Shown here: one piece after another, positions 1 through 9,650 of the stretch | Position numbering within the stretch: the first letter of the stretch is position 1 | Layout of the letters: each line of letters starts with the position of its first letter | From: Bubalus kerabau | Taxonomy: Eukaryota; Chordata; Mammalia; Artiodactyla; Bovidae | Direction: 5' to 3' | Length of the DNA stretch: 64,000 nucleotides | NCBI RefSeq assembly: GCF_029407905.1 | Contig: NC_073628.1 | Location: 45,963,501 to 46,027,500, forward strand | Translations under genes and position numbers: made by a program | Notes under the pieces: model-generated | Database searches by the model: none | Told to the model about the DNA's origin: nothing | What the model saw: only the letters and a program-made list of their open reading frames with translations

Positions 1-450
1 GTGGACTGCAGCACGCCAGACCTCCCTGTCCATTACCAACTCCTGGAGTTTACTCAAGCTCATGTCCACTGAGTCAGTGATGCCATCCAACCATCTCATC
101 CTCTGTTGTCCCCTTCTCCTCCTGCCTTCAATCTTTCCCAACATCAGAGTCTTTTCAAATGAGTCAGTTCTTCACATCAGGTGGCCAAAGTACTGGAGCT
201 TCAGCTTCAGCATCAGTCCTTCCAGTGAACACCCAGGACTGATCTCCTTTAGGATGGACTGGTTGGATCTCCTTGCAGTCCAAGGAACTCTCAAGAGTCT
301 TCTCCAACACCACAGTTCAAAAGCATCAATTCTTCGGCACTCAGCTTTCTTTATGGTCCAACTTTCACATCCATACATGACTACTGGAAAAGCCATAGCC
401 TTGACTAGACAGACCTTTGTTGGCAAAATAATGTCTCTGCTTTTTAATAT
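1..450 (-). mobile_element. BovB LINE, 3' part, cut by window start
   Basis: The minus strand encodes the C-terminal tail of the BovB reverse-transcriptase polyprotein. The block with residues YGCESW, FELWCWRRLLRVPWTARRSNQ and YFGHLM is readable at about 172-426. The last bases of the element's 3' tail are missing because the window opens inside it. The match ends near 450, where AT-rich unique sequence begins, so the copy is 5'-truncated and lacks the endonuclease and the catalytic YADD region. It cannot move by itself. Confidence 0.9.
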
Positions 451-1306
451 GCATAGTTACATTTATTTTAAAAATGGTAACTACTCAAACTGAACTAAAT
501 ATGTTACTTATATTCAATAAATGTTAGTTATTGTTAAAATTTAGAAGAGGGGGTCTAAAAATGCTGGAAAAGAAGGTTCAAGTCATCATCAAACAAAGAA
601 GCAAAGGCAAGTGGTCAGAGTGAAGGAACCTATCAAAGTTGGCTAGGTCACAACTTGTGAGTAGCTGAATTATCAGTGCAAACACCAGAAAAGAGAGGAA
701 GTTGTTTGTGGCTAGACTAAACTTAAACACTCAAATTCTATGTCTAAAATTGAAACTGTCTTCAATTCGCACAAACATTTTACCCTCTACAAACCAGAAA
801 CCTAGAAGTCAACTCCTGATTCTCTTCTCTTTCTCTTCACCTCTCATGCCTCTTGAATTCATCACTTGTGTGTGTCTTAAATTCCTTCACTTCTCTTTAT
901 CACAGGGATCATCACTCTGGTCCAAGCCACATAATTTATTGTCTGGGTTACTCCAATAATCTCCTAAGATTTATTTCTACATTTACTCTTGCTTCCACCC
1001 TACATCTGTTTTCATGTCAGCAGCTTGAGTTTTATGTTTAAATGTTTTAAACGTGCACATGATTACATCAAAACTCTGCTTCAAATTCTTCAAGTACTAT
1101 GATCCTATCCACACATACCTTCTATACATACATCACATCTCTTTGGGGGTTATAGCCACTTTAACTGCTTAGGATCCTTGAACATGCCATACCGTTTCCA
1201 AGTTAGAACTTCTGCATATTGTGTTTCCTAGGTCTAGAAAGCTTACACTCCTATTATTCTCTTCACCAAACAGACTTCTACTAATCTTTCAGATGTCTCT
1301 TGAAAT
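451..1306. other. AT-rich 5' flank, possible ancient LINE relic
   Basis: No gene is seen. From about 780 to 1300 the text resembles, on inspection only, a heavily decayed L2-type LINE. The evidence is a pyrimidine-rich run with phrases such as CTGCTTCAAATTCTTCAAG. The short open frames here have no recognisable protein. Confidence 0.35.
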
Positions 1307-1310
1307 ATGC

Positions 1311-1443
1311 TGTGCTGTGCTGTTCTTGGTCTCTCAGTCATGTCCAACTCTTTGTGATCCTATGGACTGCAACCCTCCAGGCTCCTTCATTCTTGGGATT
1401 CTTCAGGCAAGAATGCTGGAGTAGGTTGCCATTCCCTTCTCCA
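1311..1443 (-). mobile_element. Bov-A SINE monomer, fragment
   Basis: Reverse-oriented Bov-A unit. The recognisable order is CAGTCATGTCCAACTC, GGACTGCA, CCAGGCTCC, AGGCAAGAATGCTGGAGTAGG and CCTTCTCCA. No tRNA-like head is attached. Many substitutions suggest an older copy than the Bov-A2 dimers elsewhere in the window. Confidence 0.75.
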
Positions 1444-1794
1444 ATAAATATTATTAAAATTACTAAAATTAAGACATTATTTTAATAGGCTATATGTTTC
1501 ATGAGGGTAGAAACCTCTTATATGAGAAACCAAACCTTTCATTGTGCTTCCCATAGTATCCCTTCCTCATAGTATGCCTGATAATTGATGCTCCATAAAT
1601 AATTGCAGAATATTTACAGAGGCCCTAATTCTGACTAATATAGTCTCACATTAGCTAAGGTGTTAACTCATACAATAATCTCCCAGGATAGGACAGAACA
1701 CTTTCAAATTCTGTAAACTGGAGACACTTAGTAAATGTATATCTAGAGTTCAAGGAGGAACCAATCTAGATGGGGTTTGACAAAAACTTTGCAC
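1444..1794. other. Unassigned AT-rich flank
   Basis: No gene, RNA or clearly recognisable repeat is seen. Confidence 0.4.
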
Positions 1795-2187
1795 TTTTTA
1801 AAAATTGAAATATAGTTGATTTATGATGTTGTGTTAGTTTCAGGCACATAGCAAAGTGATTCAGAGAGATACATATATATAGGTAGATAGGTAGATAGAT
1901 AGATATAAAATTTTCAGATTCTTTTCCCTTATAAGTAATAACAAAATATTATTTTCTCTGTACTATACAGCAGATCCTTGTTGTCTATTTCTTGTATAGT
2001 AATGTGTATATGTTAATCCCAAGCTCCTAATTTATCTCTCCACCTCTTTTCCCCTTTGGTAATCATCTCTTTGTTTTCTATGTCTGTGAGTTTATTTCTG
2101 TTTTTTTTATGTAAGCTCACTTGTATCATTTTTTTATTTTTAGATTCTACATATAAATGATATCAAATGATATTTGTCTTTCTCTGA
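1795..2187 (-). mobile_element. L1 3' region, left half of a split copy
   Basis: Matches the reverse complement of a mammalian L1 3' region: ATATAGTTGATTTATGATG, the CTGTACTATACAGCAGATCC stretch and the block ending TTTGTCTTTCTCTGA. The match resumes at 2696, so a BovB copy has split this L1. A GATA-type microsatellite (about 1880-1907) has grown inside it. Confidence 0.75.
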
Positions 2188-2690
2188 CCAACCTAGATAG
2201 CATATTCAAAAGCAGAGACATTACTTTGCCAACAAAGGTTCGTCTAGTCAAGGCTATGGTTTTTCCTGTGGTCATGTATGGATGTGAGTTGGACTGTGAA
2301 GAAGGCTGAGCACCAAAGAATTGATGCTTTTGAACTGTGGTGTTGGAGAAGACTCTTGAGAGTCCCTTGGACTGCAAGGAGATCCAACCAGTCCATTCTG
2401 AAGGAGATCAGCCCTGGGATTTCTTTGGAAGGAATGATGCTAAAGCTGAAACTCCAGTACTTTGGCCACCTCATGCGAAGAGTTGACTCATTGGAAAAGA
2501 CTCTGATGCTGGGAGGGATTGGGGGCAGGAGGAGAAGGGGACGACAGAGGATGAGATGGCTGAATGGCATCACTGACTCGATGGATGTGAGTCTCAGTGA
2601 ACTCTGGGAGTTGGTGTTGGACAGGGAGGCCTGGCGTGCTGCAATTCATAGGGTTGCAAAGAGTCAGACACGACTGAGCGACTGATCTGA
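2188..2690 (+). mobile_element. BovB LINE, 5'-truncated, inside an L1
   Basis: Plus-strand BovB 3' part. A frame at about 2278-2685 encodes the end of the reverse-transcriptase polyprotein (ELWCWRRLLRVPWTARR, then the basic GGRRRRGRQRMRW patch, ending KSQTRLSD). The tail is a short CTGAT-type repeat. The L1 around it is interrupted, with TCTGA at 2183-2187 and again at 2691-2695 as the probable short target duplication. The copy lacks the endonuclease and catalytic core. Confidence 0.9.
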
Positions 2691-2695
2691 TCTGA

Positions 2696-3015
2696 CTTAG
2701 TATGACAATTTCTAGGTCCATGCACATTGCTGCAAAAGGCATTATTTCATTCTCTTTTATGATTAATAGTCCATTGTATATATGAAGCACTTCTTGATCC
2801 ATTTATCTGTTGCTCGATTTTTATATTGCTCCCATGTCTTGGCTATAGTAAATTGTGCTGCAATGAACACAGGGGTGCATGCATCTTTTCGAATTATAAT
2901 TTTCTGTTAATATATGCCCAGGAGTGGACTTGCTAAATCATATAGTAGCTCTATTTTCAGTTTTTAAAGCAACCTACATGCTGTTCTCCATAGCGACTGT
3001 ACCAATAGACATTTC
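2696..3015 (-). mobile_element. L1 3' region, right half of the split copy
   Basis: Continues the L1 antisense text interrupted at 2187: the TTGCTGCAAAAGGCATTATTTC stretch, CATTGTATATATGAAGC, CCCATGTCTTGGCTATAGT and TATATGCCCAGGAGTGG. It ends near 3010. The two halves together are about 0.7 kb of a 5'-truncated L1. Confidence 0.75.
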
Positions 3016-3477
3016 TCCAAAGAATTTTGTATTAGCAATAAGACTGTTTTACAAATAGGCCAGAGGAGATAATGTCCTATATTTGAGACTAATAAAGAAG
3101 TCTACCAATTTAAGGTTATCAGTTTTGCAAATGAAATTAAGAGAACAAAGTACATCAGGAATTCCTCTGAGCATGCTCTGAAGAGTATGAAAAAGAGACT
3201 TGTGAGAATAGACACAGAAGCCCAGTAGTATGATGGAGGCTTTCTCAGTTATTCACTGGGAAGCCTGATGCAGGGGTGGTGGGGAGGGGATATAAAGCAA
3301 AATTTCTAATTAAATTGAACATGAAAAGTTAAGTTCTGTCTGTAAGTAGATGGAATAGAATTTTAAAAGACCACATATGCTTATAAGTAACATAGAAGCA
3401 AGACTTCCAGGGACAAGAAGCCTCGTGTTAGTCTCTCTGTGGCTCTGAAAGCAAGAAGAAAAAAGATTAAGCCTCCT
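3016..3477. other. Apparently single-copy 5' flank
   Basis: No gene or recognised repeat. It lies between an L1 relic and the candidate distal element, so it may be conserved single-copy flank of TYR. Confidence 0.4.
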
Positions 3478-3481
3478 TGTG

Positions 3482-3505
3482 GAGATCATGTGATGACTTT
3501 CTGAT
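3482..3505 (+). promoter_or_regulatory. Candidate TYR distal element (MITF E-box)
   Basis: Seen: a perfect TCATGTGA core (E-box CATGTG at 3487-3492) in the context GAGATCATGTGATGACTT. Known: the human gene has an MITF-responsive distal element with a CATGTG core about 1.85 kb upstream of its start site. Inferred: this is the orthologous site. It lies about 2.6 kb from the presumed start site here. Three ruminant SINEs between the two total about 730 bp, and removing them leaves about 1.88 kb. The factor that binds cannot be shown from sequence. Confidence 0.6.
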
Positions 3506-3902
3506 CCAGCCAGAGGCAGCATTTCCATGGAAACTTCTCTTCTCTTCCTCTCATGCACACACTGCTTCCTTCCACCTAAAACGGCTACTTAAGTCTCAAG
3601 AGAGTTGTAGGGTGGCCTCGATATTTTTTCTAAATAGCGAGACAAACTCAAGCAGAATGGGAAGAGAACAGAAAGGCTGACATTCCAGCATCACATGTAG
3701 TGATGACCTTCTCTGCATCCCTGCTGCTTTTTCAGTTTTCACCTTCTTGTCTTGTTCTGCAAGTTCAATGGGCCACTAGCTTTAAGTATGGAACAGGATA
3801 AGGAAAAAAAAATCCCTCACAGGGACAACTTTGACTTGACTGCTCTTATCTTCTAGCTCTTCAACTCACTTTAGTTCAAACCACTTAGTTTTTAAGCCCT
3901 TC
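3506..3902. other. Single-copy-looking flank beside distal element
   Basis: No gene or recognised repeat. The stretch has no SINE or LINE signature and ends at a SINE target duplication (3903-3913). Confidence 0.4.
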
Positions 3903-3913
3903 CATGGATTGGG

Positions 3914-4123
3914 TCCCTGGGTGCCTCAGATGGTAAAGACCACCTGCAATGCGGGAGACCTGGGTTCAATCCCGGGGTTGGGAAGATCCCCTAGAGGAGG
4001 GCATAGCAACCCACTCCAGTATTCTTGCTTGGAGAATCCCCATGGACAGAGGAGCCTGGTGGTCTACAGTCCCTGGGGTCACAAAGAGTCAGACATGACT
4101 GAGCAACTAAGCACAGCACAGCA
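3914..4123 (+). mobile_element. Bov-tA SINE with perfect target duplication
   Basis: A tRNA-Glu-like head (GGTGCCTCAGATGGTAAAG, then the B-box-like GGTTCAATCCC) is followed by a Bov-A body ending GACATGACTGAGCAAC and a short CACAG tail. It is flanked by an 11-bp direct repeat, CATGGATTGGG, at 3903-3913 and 4124-4134. It lies between the distal element candidate and the promoter. Confidence 0.92.
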
Positions 4124-4409
4124 CATGGATTGGGCCCAGGTTTAATTCCTATGGCATGGGTGCATACATGAAGCTCATGCTCCTACTCAGCAGATGAAAA
4201 ATACAGCTCTCATCTCTCTACAGTTTCCCCTGCCTGAAGTATTGTCTCCATTCTCATTTGTCTTTCCAACTTATGCCTATCCTTTAAAGCTTGACTCAGA
4301 GAATACTTCTATTAAAAAACTCATGCATAATTATTTCAAACTATTCAATCTTTTCTATATCCTCAGTTCTCAAAGATGTCTCTCCATTAAAAGTCTGATG
4401 TTTTGATTT

Positions 4410-4482
4410 TCTTTATTATTATTATTATTATTTTTACTTTTCAATATTGTATTGGTTTTGCCATACATCAACACACTACTCA
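4410..4482 (-). mobile_element. Bovine-type L1 3' end, short fragment
   Basis: Contains the L1-BT antisense signature CAATATTGTATTGGTTTTGCC next to a TTA repeat (about 4415-4433) that is probably the decayed poly(A). Fewer than 80 bp of the element remain. Confidence 0.6.
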
Positions 4483-4550
4483 TTTAAAAACTAGTGTAGT
4501 GGTAAAATGATATTTCTATCCATGTATTTCAGTTTATCTAGCTCACTATA

Positions 4551-4829
4551 CTGGAGAAGGCAATGGCACCCCAATCCAGTACTCTTGCCTGGAAAATCCC
4601 ATGGATGGAGGAGCCTGGTGGGCTGCAGTCCATGGGCTCGCTAAGAGTCGGACATGACTGAGCGACTTCAATTTCACTTCTCACTTTCATGCATTGGAGA
4701 AGGAAATGGCAACCCACTCTAGTGTTCTTGCATGGAGAATCCCAGGGACCGGGAGCCTGGTGGGCTACCATCTACGGGGTCGCACAGAGTCTGACACGAC
4801 TGAAGCGACTTAGCAGCAGCAGCAGCAGA
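4551..4829 (+). mobile_element. Bov-A2 SINE (dimer)
   Basis: Two Bov-A units are joined by the linker TTCACTTCTCACTTTCATGCA, and the element ends in a (CAG)n tail. The 8-bp direct repeat TCACTATA at 4543-4550 and 4830-4837 marks the target site. It lies in the 5' flank of TYR. Confidence 0.92.
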
Positions 4830-5084
4830 TCACTATACACAGAGAGACAAAAAAATATAGAAAGAATTTGCATGATCAATAAAAATTTGTTGAATAAAGT
4901 ATCAGACCTTATTCGCTCACTCACTGCAATGAGAACTCCTTTGCAAGACCAAATTGCAAACAAAACTTCAAATGATTTACTGATTTCTAGAACTTATGGG
5001 TGAAACAAGGTGGTGAAAGCATTAAAATAAGAAAAGTACAAACTATTATATATATAATACTATATATAAATAAGCAGAAATACA
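4830..5084. other. Unassigned AT-rich flank
   Basis: No gene seen. A short TA-rich microsatellite lies at about 5046-5068. Confidence 0.35.
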
Positions 5085-5210
5085 TATTGTGCAGCACAGG
5101 TAATATAGGCGATATTTTATAGTGACTTTAGTATAACACTAAAATATTGAATCACTATGTTGTATACCTGAAACTAATAAAATATTGACAACCACCTACA
5201 CTTCAATAAA
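5085..5210 (+). mobile_element. L1 3' terminal fragment
   Basis: The text TTGTATACCTGAAACTAATA followed by ACTTCAATAAAAAAG is the usual end of a cetartiodactyl L1 3' UTR with its poly(A). The copy is strongly 5'-truncated. Confidence 0.65.
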
Positions 5211-5225
5211 AAAGTTTCCTTTCTA

Positions 5226-5447
5226 ATGTGTGCTTTGTTTTCAATTGCCCAGTCATGTCTGTCTCTTTGTGACCCCATGCACTATAGCCCACCAGCTCCT
5301 CTATCCAAGGGATTTTCCAGGCAAGAATACTGGAACGGGTTGCCATTTCCTCCTCCAGATGATCTTCCCAAGCCAAGGATTGAACCTATGTCTCTTGATT
5401 CTCCTGCATTGGCAGACAGATTCTTTACCACTGAGCCACCTGGGAAG
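5226..5447 (-). mobile_element. Bov-tA SINE, reverse
   Basis: Reverse Bov-A body (CAGTCATGTCTGTCTCTTTG, AGGCAAGAATACTGG, CTTCCCAAGCCAAGGATTG) running into the reverse tRNA-like head (GATTCTTTACCACTGAGCC, ACCTGGGAAG). It is the third SINE between the candidate distal element and the promoter. The flanks TTTCCTTT and TTTCTTTC may be a degraded target duplication. Confidence 0.88.
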
Positions 5448-5984
5448 ATTTCTTTCAAATATTCGCCAGAAAACGTTTCCAAAGTAAAGCTGATGACCCA
5501 GCTATCAAAGTGACATATCCTTAGCAATATTCAGAAAATGAGCAATTAGACAGCAAGCAGCAACTGGCATCAAGATAATCTGGAAGCGTATCAGAAAAAG
5601 TTTTAATCTTCTGATACTTTGTATAAAATAAATAAGCTTCAGATATAAGACATAATCTCCAGGCTCTGAAAAATGCCTCTTCCTGCAAAGCCAAATCCTA
5701 CCAATGCCTTGGCCTATTATTTAGGGTCTTTGAGAAACAAACCATCTTACATCCAAAATCTCTAACTACCTGAATTGTCTTAATAAAGAGGCTCTATTCC
5801 TGACATGCCTTCTTATTTTCAAATTGAAATGTCACTAGTTATATAGTCAATTAACTGGGTTTATGTAGATCGGATGGTATTATTTGTATTATTCTAACCA
5901 TAAGACTTAAACTATTAATAGTGAATAGTGTTTCTCACTTTAACATAGGCCTATCCCACTGATGGGATATATGCCAACTCCAGA
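5448..5984. other. Proximal 5' flank of TYR, single copy
   Basis: No repeat or gene recognised. This is the direct upstream flank of the TYR promoter and would be the first place to look for further melanocyte control sites. Confidence 0.45.
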
Positions 5985-6100
5985 GAAAAGTTAGTCATGT
6001 GGTTTTCAGAAGATGAAAGCTTAGATAAAGGCTGAGAGGGTTTAATGCGGGAGGTGGGAGTGGTATTATATAGATCTTAGCCAAAACATGTGATAGTCAC
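5985..6100 (+). promoter_or_regulatory. TYR: TYR proximal promoter: M-box, TATA-like, Inr E-box
   Basis: Seen: AGTCATGTGGT at 5993-6003 (M-box, core CATGTG 5996-6001); a TATTATATAG stretch at about 6064-6073; a second CATGTG at 6087-6092 directly upstream of the probable start site (about 6095). Known: tyrosinase promoters carry an M-box near -100 and an initiator E-box near -12, both bound by MITF-type bHLH-Zip factors. The spacing here agrees. The M-box 3' flank is GT rather than the usual GC. No ATG occurs between the presumed start site and the initiator codon. Confidence 0.82.
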
Positions 6101-6176
6101 TGAGTGGGGAGCTGGAAAGGGAAGAGTGTGGCTCCATTAACCAGCTCAGGCAGACCGTGTGAGGACCGGAGGAAGA

Positions 6177-6995
6177 ATGCTCCTGGCTGCCCTGTACTGC
6201 CTACTGTGGAGTTTCCAGACCTCCTCCGGCCACTTCCCTCGAGCCTGTGCCTCCTCCAAGAGCCTGATGGAGAAGGAGTGCTGCCCGCCCTGGGCAGGCG
6301 ATGGGAGCCCCTGTGGCCGGCTCTCAGGCAGGGGCTCCTGCCAGGACGTCATTCTGTCCACGGCACCACTTGGACCTCAGTTCCCCTTCACGGGGGTGGA
6401 CGACCGCGAGTCTTGGCCCTCCATCTTTTATAACAGAACCTGCCAGTGCTTTGGCAACTTCATGGGATTCAATTGCGGAAGTTGTAAGTTTGGATTTAGG
6501 GGACCCCGCTGCACAGAAAGGCGACTTTTGGTGAGAAGAAACATCTTTGATTTGAGTGTCCCAGAGAAGAACAAATTTCTTGCCTATCTCACTTTGGCAA
6601 AACATACCACCAGCCCAGACTATGTCATCCCCACGGGCACCTATGGCCAAATGAATCATGGAACAACACCCCTGTTTAATGACGTCAGTGTTTATGACCT
6701 CTTTGTCTGGATGCATTATTATGTGTCAAGGGACACGCTGCTTGGGGACTCTGAAGTCTGGAGAGACATTGATTTTGCTCATGAAGCCCCGGGTTTCCTG
6801 CCTTGGCATAGACTCTTCCTGCTGCTGTGGGAACAGGAAATCCAGAAGCTGACCGGGGATGAGAACTTCACGATTCCATACTGGGACTGGAGAGATGCAG
6901 AAAACTGTGACGTTTGCACAGATGAGTACATGGGAGGGCGCAACCCTGCAAACCCTAATCTACTCAGCCCAGCATCCTTCTTCTCCTCTTGGCAG
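6177..6995 (+). CDS. TYR: Tyrosinase, exon 1 (codons 1-273)
   Basis: Tyrosinase is the copper monooxygenase/oxidase that starts melanin synthesis by converting tyrosine to DOPA and dopaquinone in melanosomes. Exon 1 is 819 nt, the same as in human, and ends CAG/gtaagg at 6995. The start at 6177 has A at -3 and opens a signal peptide (residues 1-18, core LLAALYCLLW) before mature HFPRAC. A Cys-rich EGF-like region covers about residues 24-113. The CuA ligands are present: H180 (6714-6716), H202 (6780-6782) and H211 (6807-6809), the last in LPWHRLFLL. Glycosylation sequons remain at N86 (6432) and N230 (6864). The human ones at 111 and 161 are absent, with Arg at 6507-6509 and His at 6657-6659. 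There is no stop or frameshift. The frame runs 55 codons into intron 1. Confidence 0.98.
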
Positions 6996-7619
6996 GTAAG
7001 GTGTGCAGGACATACAGTATCAAAGCTTAAAAGAACCTTAGCCATCACTTCTTCTGGCAGGTCTTCAGAAACCTCCTTTTCCATCTGTTATTCTCCTGCC
7101 AAGCCTAGAAAATGTCCCCTGTCAAGAGCTCTCAACATACTTTATAATTTTCCTTTATAGCACACTTCACAATTGCAGTTCCATAGAGATTTGTGTGGTT
7201 CTTTGTCCAATATCCTGTACTTGGGTCCTAAAATCTAATGAATAAAAAGTACTTGGTTCATCACTCTGTCTCCTAGCACATAATACAATGCCAGGCAAAA
7301 TGTAAGAGCTCATGAAGTATTTGTTGAACCAATGGATGAATGAGTATTTAGATGATTAAGTTAAAAAAAAATGATTTAGGTCAATATTTCTGAAATTTTA
7401 TTCCCAATAAAATTCAGTGTATAAACTGAAAATACAAATCTCTGGCCATATCCCAGGATCCCTATTGATAAGAATATTCAAAGGAGGGTCCTGGAAAGAC
7501 ATCATTTACTAAATGTCTATAGTGATTATTACCATTAGGAATTTAGGGGAATATTACTTAGATTAAATATTCTTTTAAAAAAATATGAATACTCAGGCTT
7601 AAACAGGTAAACAGTGAAA

Positions 7620-7850
7620 ATAGCTAATATTCACTGATTGATTAGCAAGTGTGAGGCCCTATTCTGAGTGGTTTTGTGCATTAATTCATTTAATAATCTT
7701 ACTAACCTTCCCCATGTTAAAGATTAAAAAAAAAAAAAACTGAGGTTTAGAGATATTATGTAACTTGTACAGGATATCAAAGCTAGTAAGTAGCAGAGAC
7801 AAAATGTGTTCTCAGGCAGCCTGGTTGCACAACCACACTATACTATTTCC
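7620..7850 (-). repeat. MIR SINE relic
   Basis: Reads as a reverse MIR: CACTGATTGATTAGCAAGTG, ATTAATTCATTTAATAATC, an A-run, GAGGTTTAGAGATATTATG, then AGCTAGTAAGTAGCAGAG and the AGGCAGCCTGGTTGCAC end. Strongly diverged, as expected for this old mammalian SINE. Confidence 0.7.
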
Positions 7851-8263
7851 AAGGACATATCTGTGATGATATCTTTAGCCAAAGGATCTGACCCATCCTG
7901 ACTCACTTTTTAAAATAGGATGCAGAAGAAATAAGCATTTTCCCTAAACATGTGTAAACTTTTGAGGTATAGGATAAGAGATCGCTATTTTGAAATTTAA
8001 TTTTTATTTTTCCTCTTCTGATTTTTTTCACTTTGGATTAGGGGCAAAAGGTAACAAAAGAAATATGCTTTTAATTATTTATTATTTTAAAACTATAAGG
8101 TAGAAGGAATGCTTGTCTGCCTGTGTTCCAACCATTTCTAACACAGCACTTTTGACTAGCCATGCTTTATGGAAATAAGCTCAATATTTAAATAAGATGG
8201 GAAGAATCTTGCCTTCTCACCTGAACTCTGCAATTTTGAAATGTGAACTGCTTCCTAAACATT

Positions 8264-8294
8264 CCCCCTCCCCCACCCACACCCCCCAAACCCC
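8264..8294 (-). other. Potential G-quadruplex, template strand
   Basis: Five cytosine tracts on the plus strand (8264-8268, 8270-8274, 8276-8278, 8282-8287, 8291-8294) are separated by 1-3 nt loops. The minus strand therefore meets the standard pattern of four or more G3+ tracts with short loops. It lies in intron 1 on the TYR template strand. Confidence 0.65.
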
Positions 8295-8697
8295 ACACTA
8301 AGTTACTACAACTTCCAAATGGACCTATTGAAACTCATTGAAAATGGCCACTGTAATATCTGGTGTCACTAATGTCAGCTATTTACCAAGAGCAAGGAGT
8401 GTATTTGTGCAGGAAAGACTGGAAAAAATGTGCTTCAAAAAAATCTATTTCAATAAGCCTTCAGACCTCCTACCTTAATCTATATAGTGCAAAACTCATC
8501 TAACTCTCACATCCTCTGTTACTGCTTAAAATACTGTTAAGCTTGAACATGGGATTTTTCAGTTAGTTATAATGCTTTCCTTAACTGTACTGCTTGTCTT
8601 GACCTAGAAAAACTGGTGGATTATCTAAATTACCAAAAAGTTACAACATCCACACTGAAGCTTCATAGACAAATACTAATTGATATTCAATTACATG

Positions 8698-8920
8698 TGT
8701 TTGTGAGTGTGTGTGCTCAGTTGTGTACAACTCTTTGTGACCCCACGGGCTGTAGCTTGCCAGCATCTTCTGTCCATGAAATTTTTGAGGCAAAAATACT
8801 GGAGTGGGTTGTCATTTCCTCCTTCAGGAGATCTTCCTGACCCAGGGATTGAACCCGTCTCCTGCATCTCTTGTATTGGGTGGCAGATTCTTTACCACTG
8901 AGCCACCTGGGAAGCCACTT
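8698..8920 (-). mobile_element. Bov-tA SINE, reverse
   Basis: Reverse Bov-A body (CAGTTGTGTACAACTC, GGCAAAAATACTGGAGTGGG) followed by the reverse tRNA-like head (GATTCTTTACCACTGAGCC). The 9-bp direct repeat AATTACATG at 8689-8697 and 8921-8929 marks the target site. Confidence 0.92.
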
Positions 8921-9380
8921 AATTACATGAGAAGTACCAAATTATGTTAACTTTTTCTATTCATTTATTGATTATTGAGTGGAATTTTTCTCTTTTTCCT
9001 TTATGATTATATTCAATTTTACTTCTAAACAGTTTTTTTGTGTGTCTAGTATGTAAACACTAGGTTAAAATAGTTGCAGCATTAGATTTAATATCATTCT
9101 ATGATTAAACCACTGTGGAGTAACTGGTGTTAAAAATAAGATTAGGAAATACAGGGGACAAAGACCACTGAAGAAAAGTGAGCAAACAATAATTTAAGGA
9201 AGGTGAAATGAGTAAACATTTATGTCCACCTGCTGTGAGCAGTGTTGCTATGTGTGGTTACAGTCAAACTCAGTTCTAGTTGGCTATTTCCATTCCTTTG
9301 CACATTTCTGGTTAAAGTCCTATAACAATGAAGATCAGTTATTTATATCAACTTAATGCAATTAAATCAATGCAACTGAC

Positions 9381-9478
9381 CTAACTCCGAGAGATAGGGC
9401 AGGACAGGGAAGCCTGGCATGCTACAGCCCATGGGGTCGCAAAGAGTGGGACATGACTCTGCAATGGAACAACAACAA
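9381..9478 (+). mobile_element. BovB LINE, last 100 bp
   Basis: Only the 3' tail is left: CTCCGAGAGATAGGGCAGGA, GAAGCCTGGCATGCTACAG, GGGGTCGCAAAGAGTGGGAC and a (CAA)n-type end. It is severely 5'-truncated. A Bov-A origin is possible, but the first 30 bases fit BovB better. Confidence 0.65.
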
Positions 9479-9650
9479 GGCAGCGGTTCTCAGTATCCTC
9501 TAAATCACTCGCTTAAGAACTTAAAAATTTTTATGTGCTCCCGCATCTACCTTCTGCCAGAAAATCATATTCAGGAGGTCCACTGTGAAGTTCAAGCATC
9601 TGTATTTTTAAAACCTTCTACTGTAATTCTAATGCAGAGCCAGCCCTAAG
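9479..9650 (+). repeat. MER5-like hAT DNA-transposon relic
   Basis: The text CAGCGGTTCTCAGTATCCTC through AAGCATCTGTATTTTTAAAA to ATTCTAATGCAGAGCCAGC resembles MER5A, a non-autonomous hAT-Charlie element. The family call is by eye. Confidence 0.45.

Noticed and set aside
1056..1061. CACATG as a further MITF site far upstream
   Set aside because: A single hexamer without the TCATGTGA-type flanks, in poorly conserved repeat-like sequence. Expected by chance.
3914..4123. tRNA gene within Bov-tA heads
   Set aside because: Heads here and in other Bov-tA copies keep A/B-box-like pieces of tRNA-Glu but lack a complete cloverleaf and are fused to a SINE body.
5090..5215. Polyadenylation site of an upstream gene (AATAAA near 5205)
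   Set aside because: The AATAAA and A-run belong to an L1 3' terminal fragment. No upstream exon is present.
6159..6176. Extended TYR start using the GTG at 6159
   Set aside because: No ATG lies upstream in frame. The ATG at 6177 has A at -3 and starts a proper signal peptide, matching the known family start.
9381..9478. Short frame 9419-9649 as a small protein
   Set aside because: It joins a BovB tail to a MER5-like relic and has no protein-like features.
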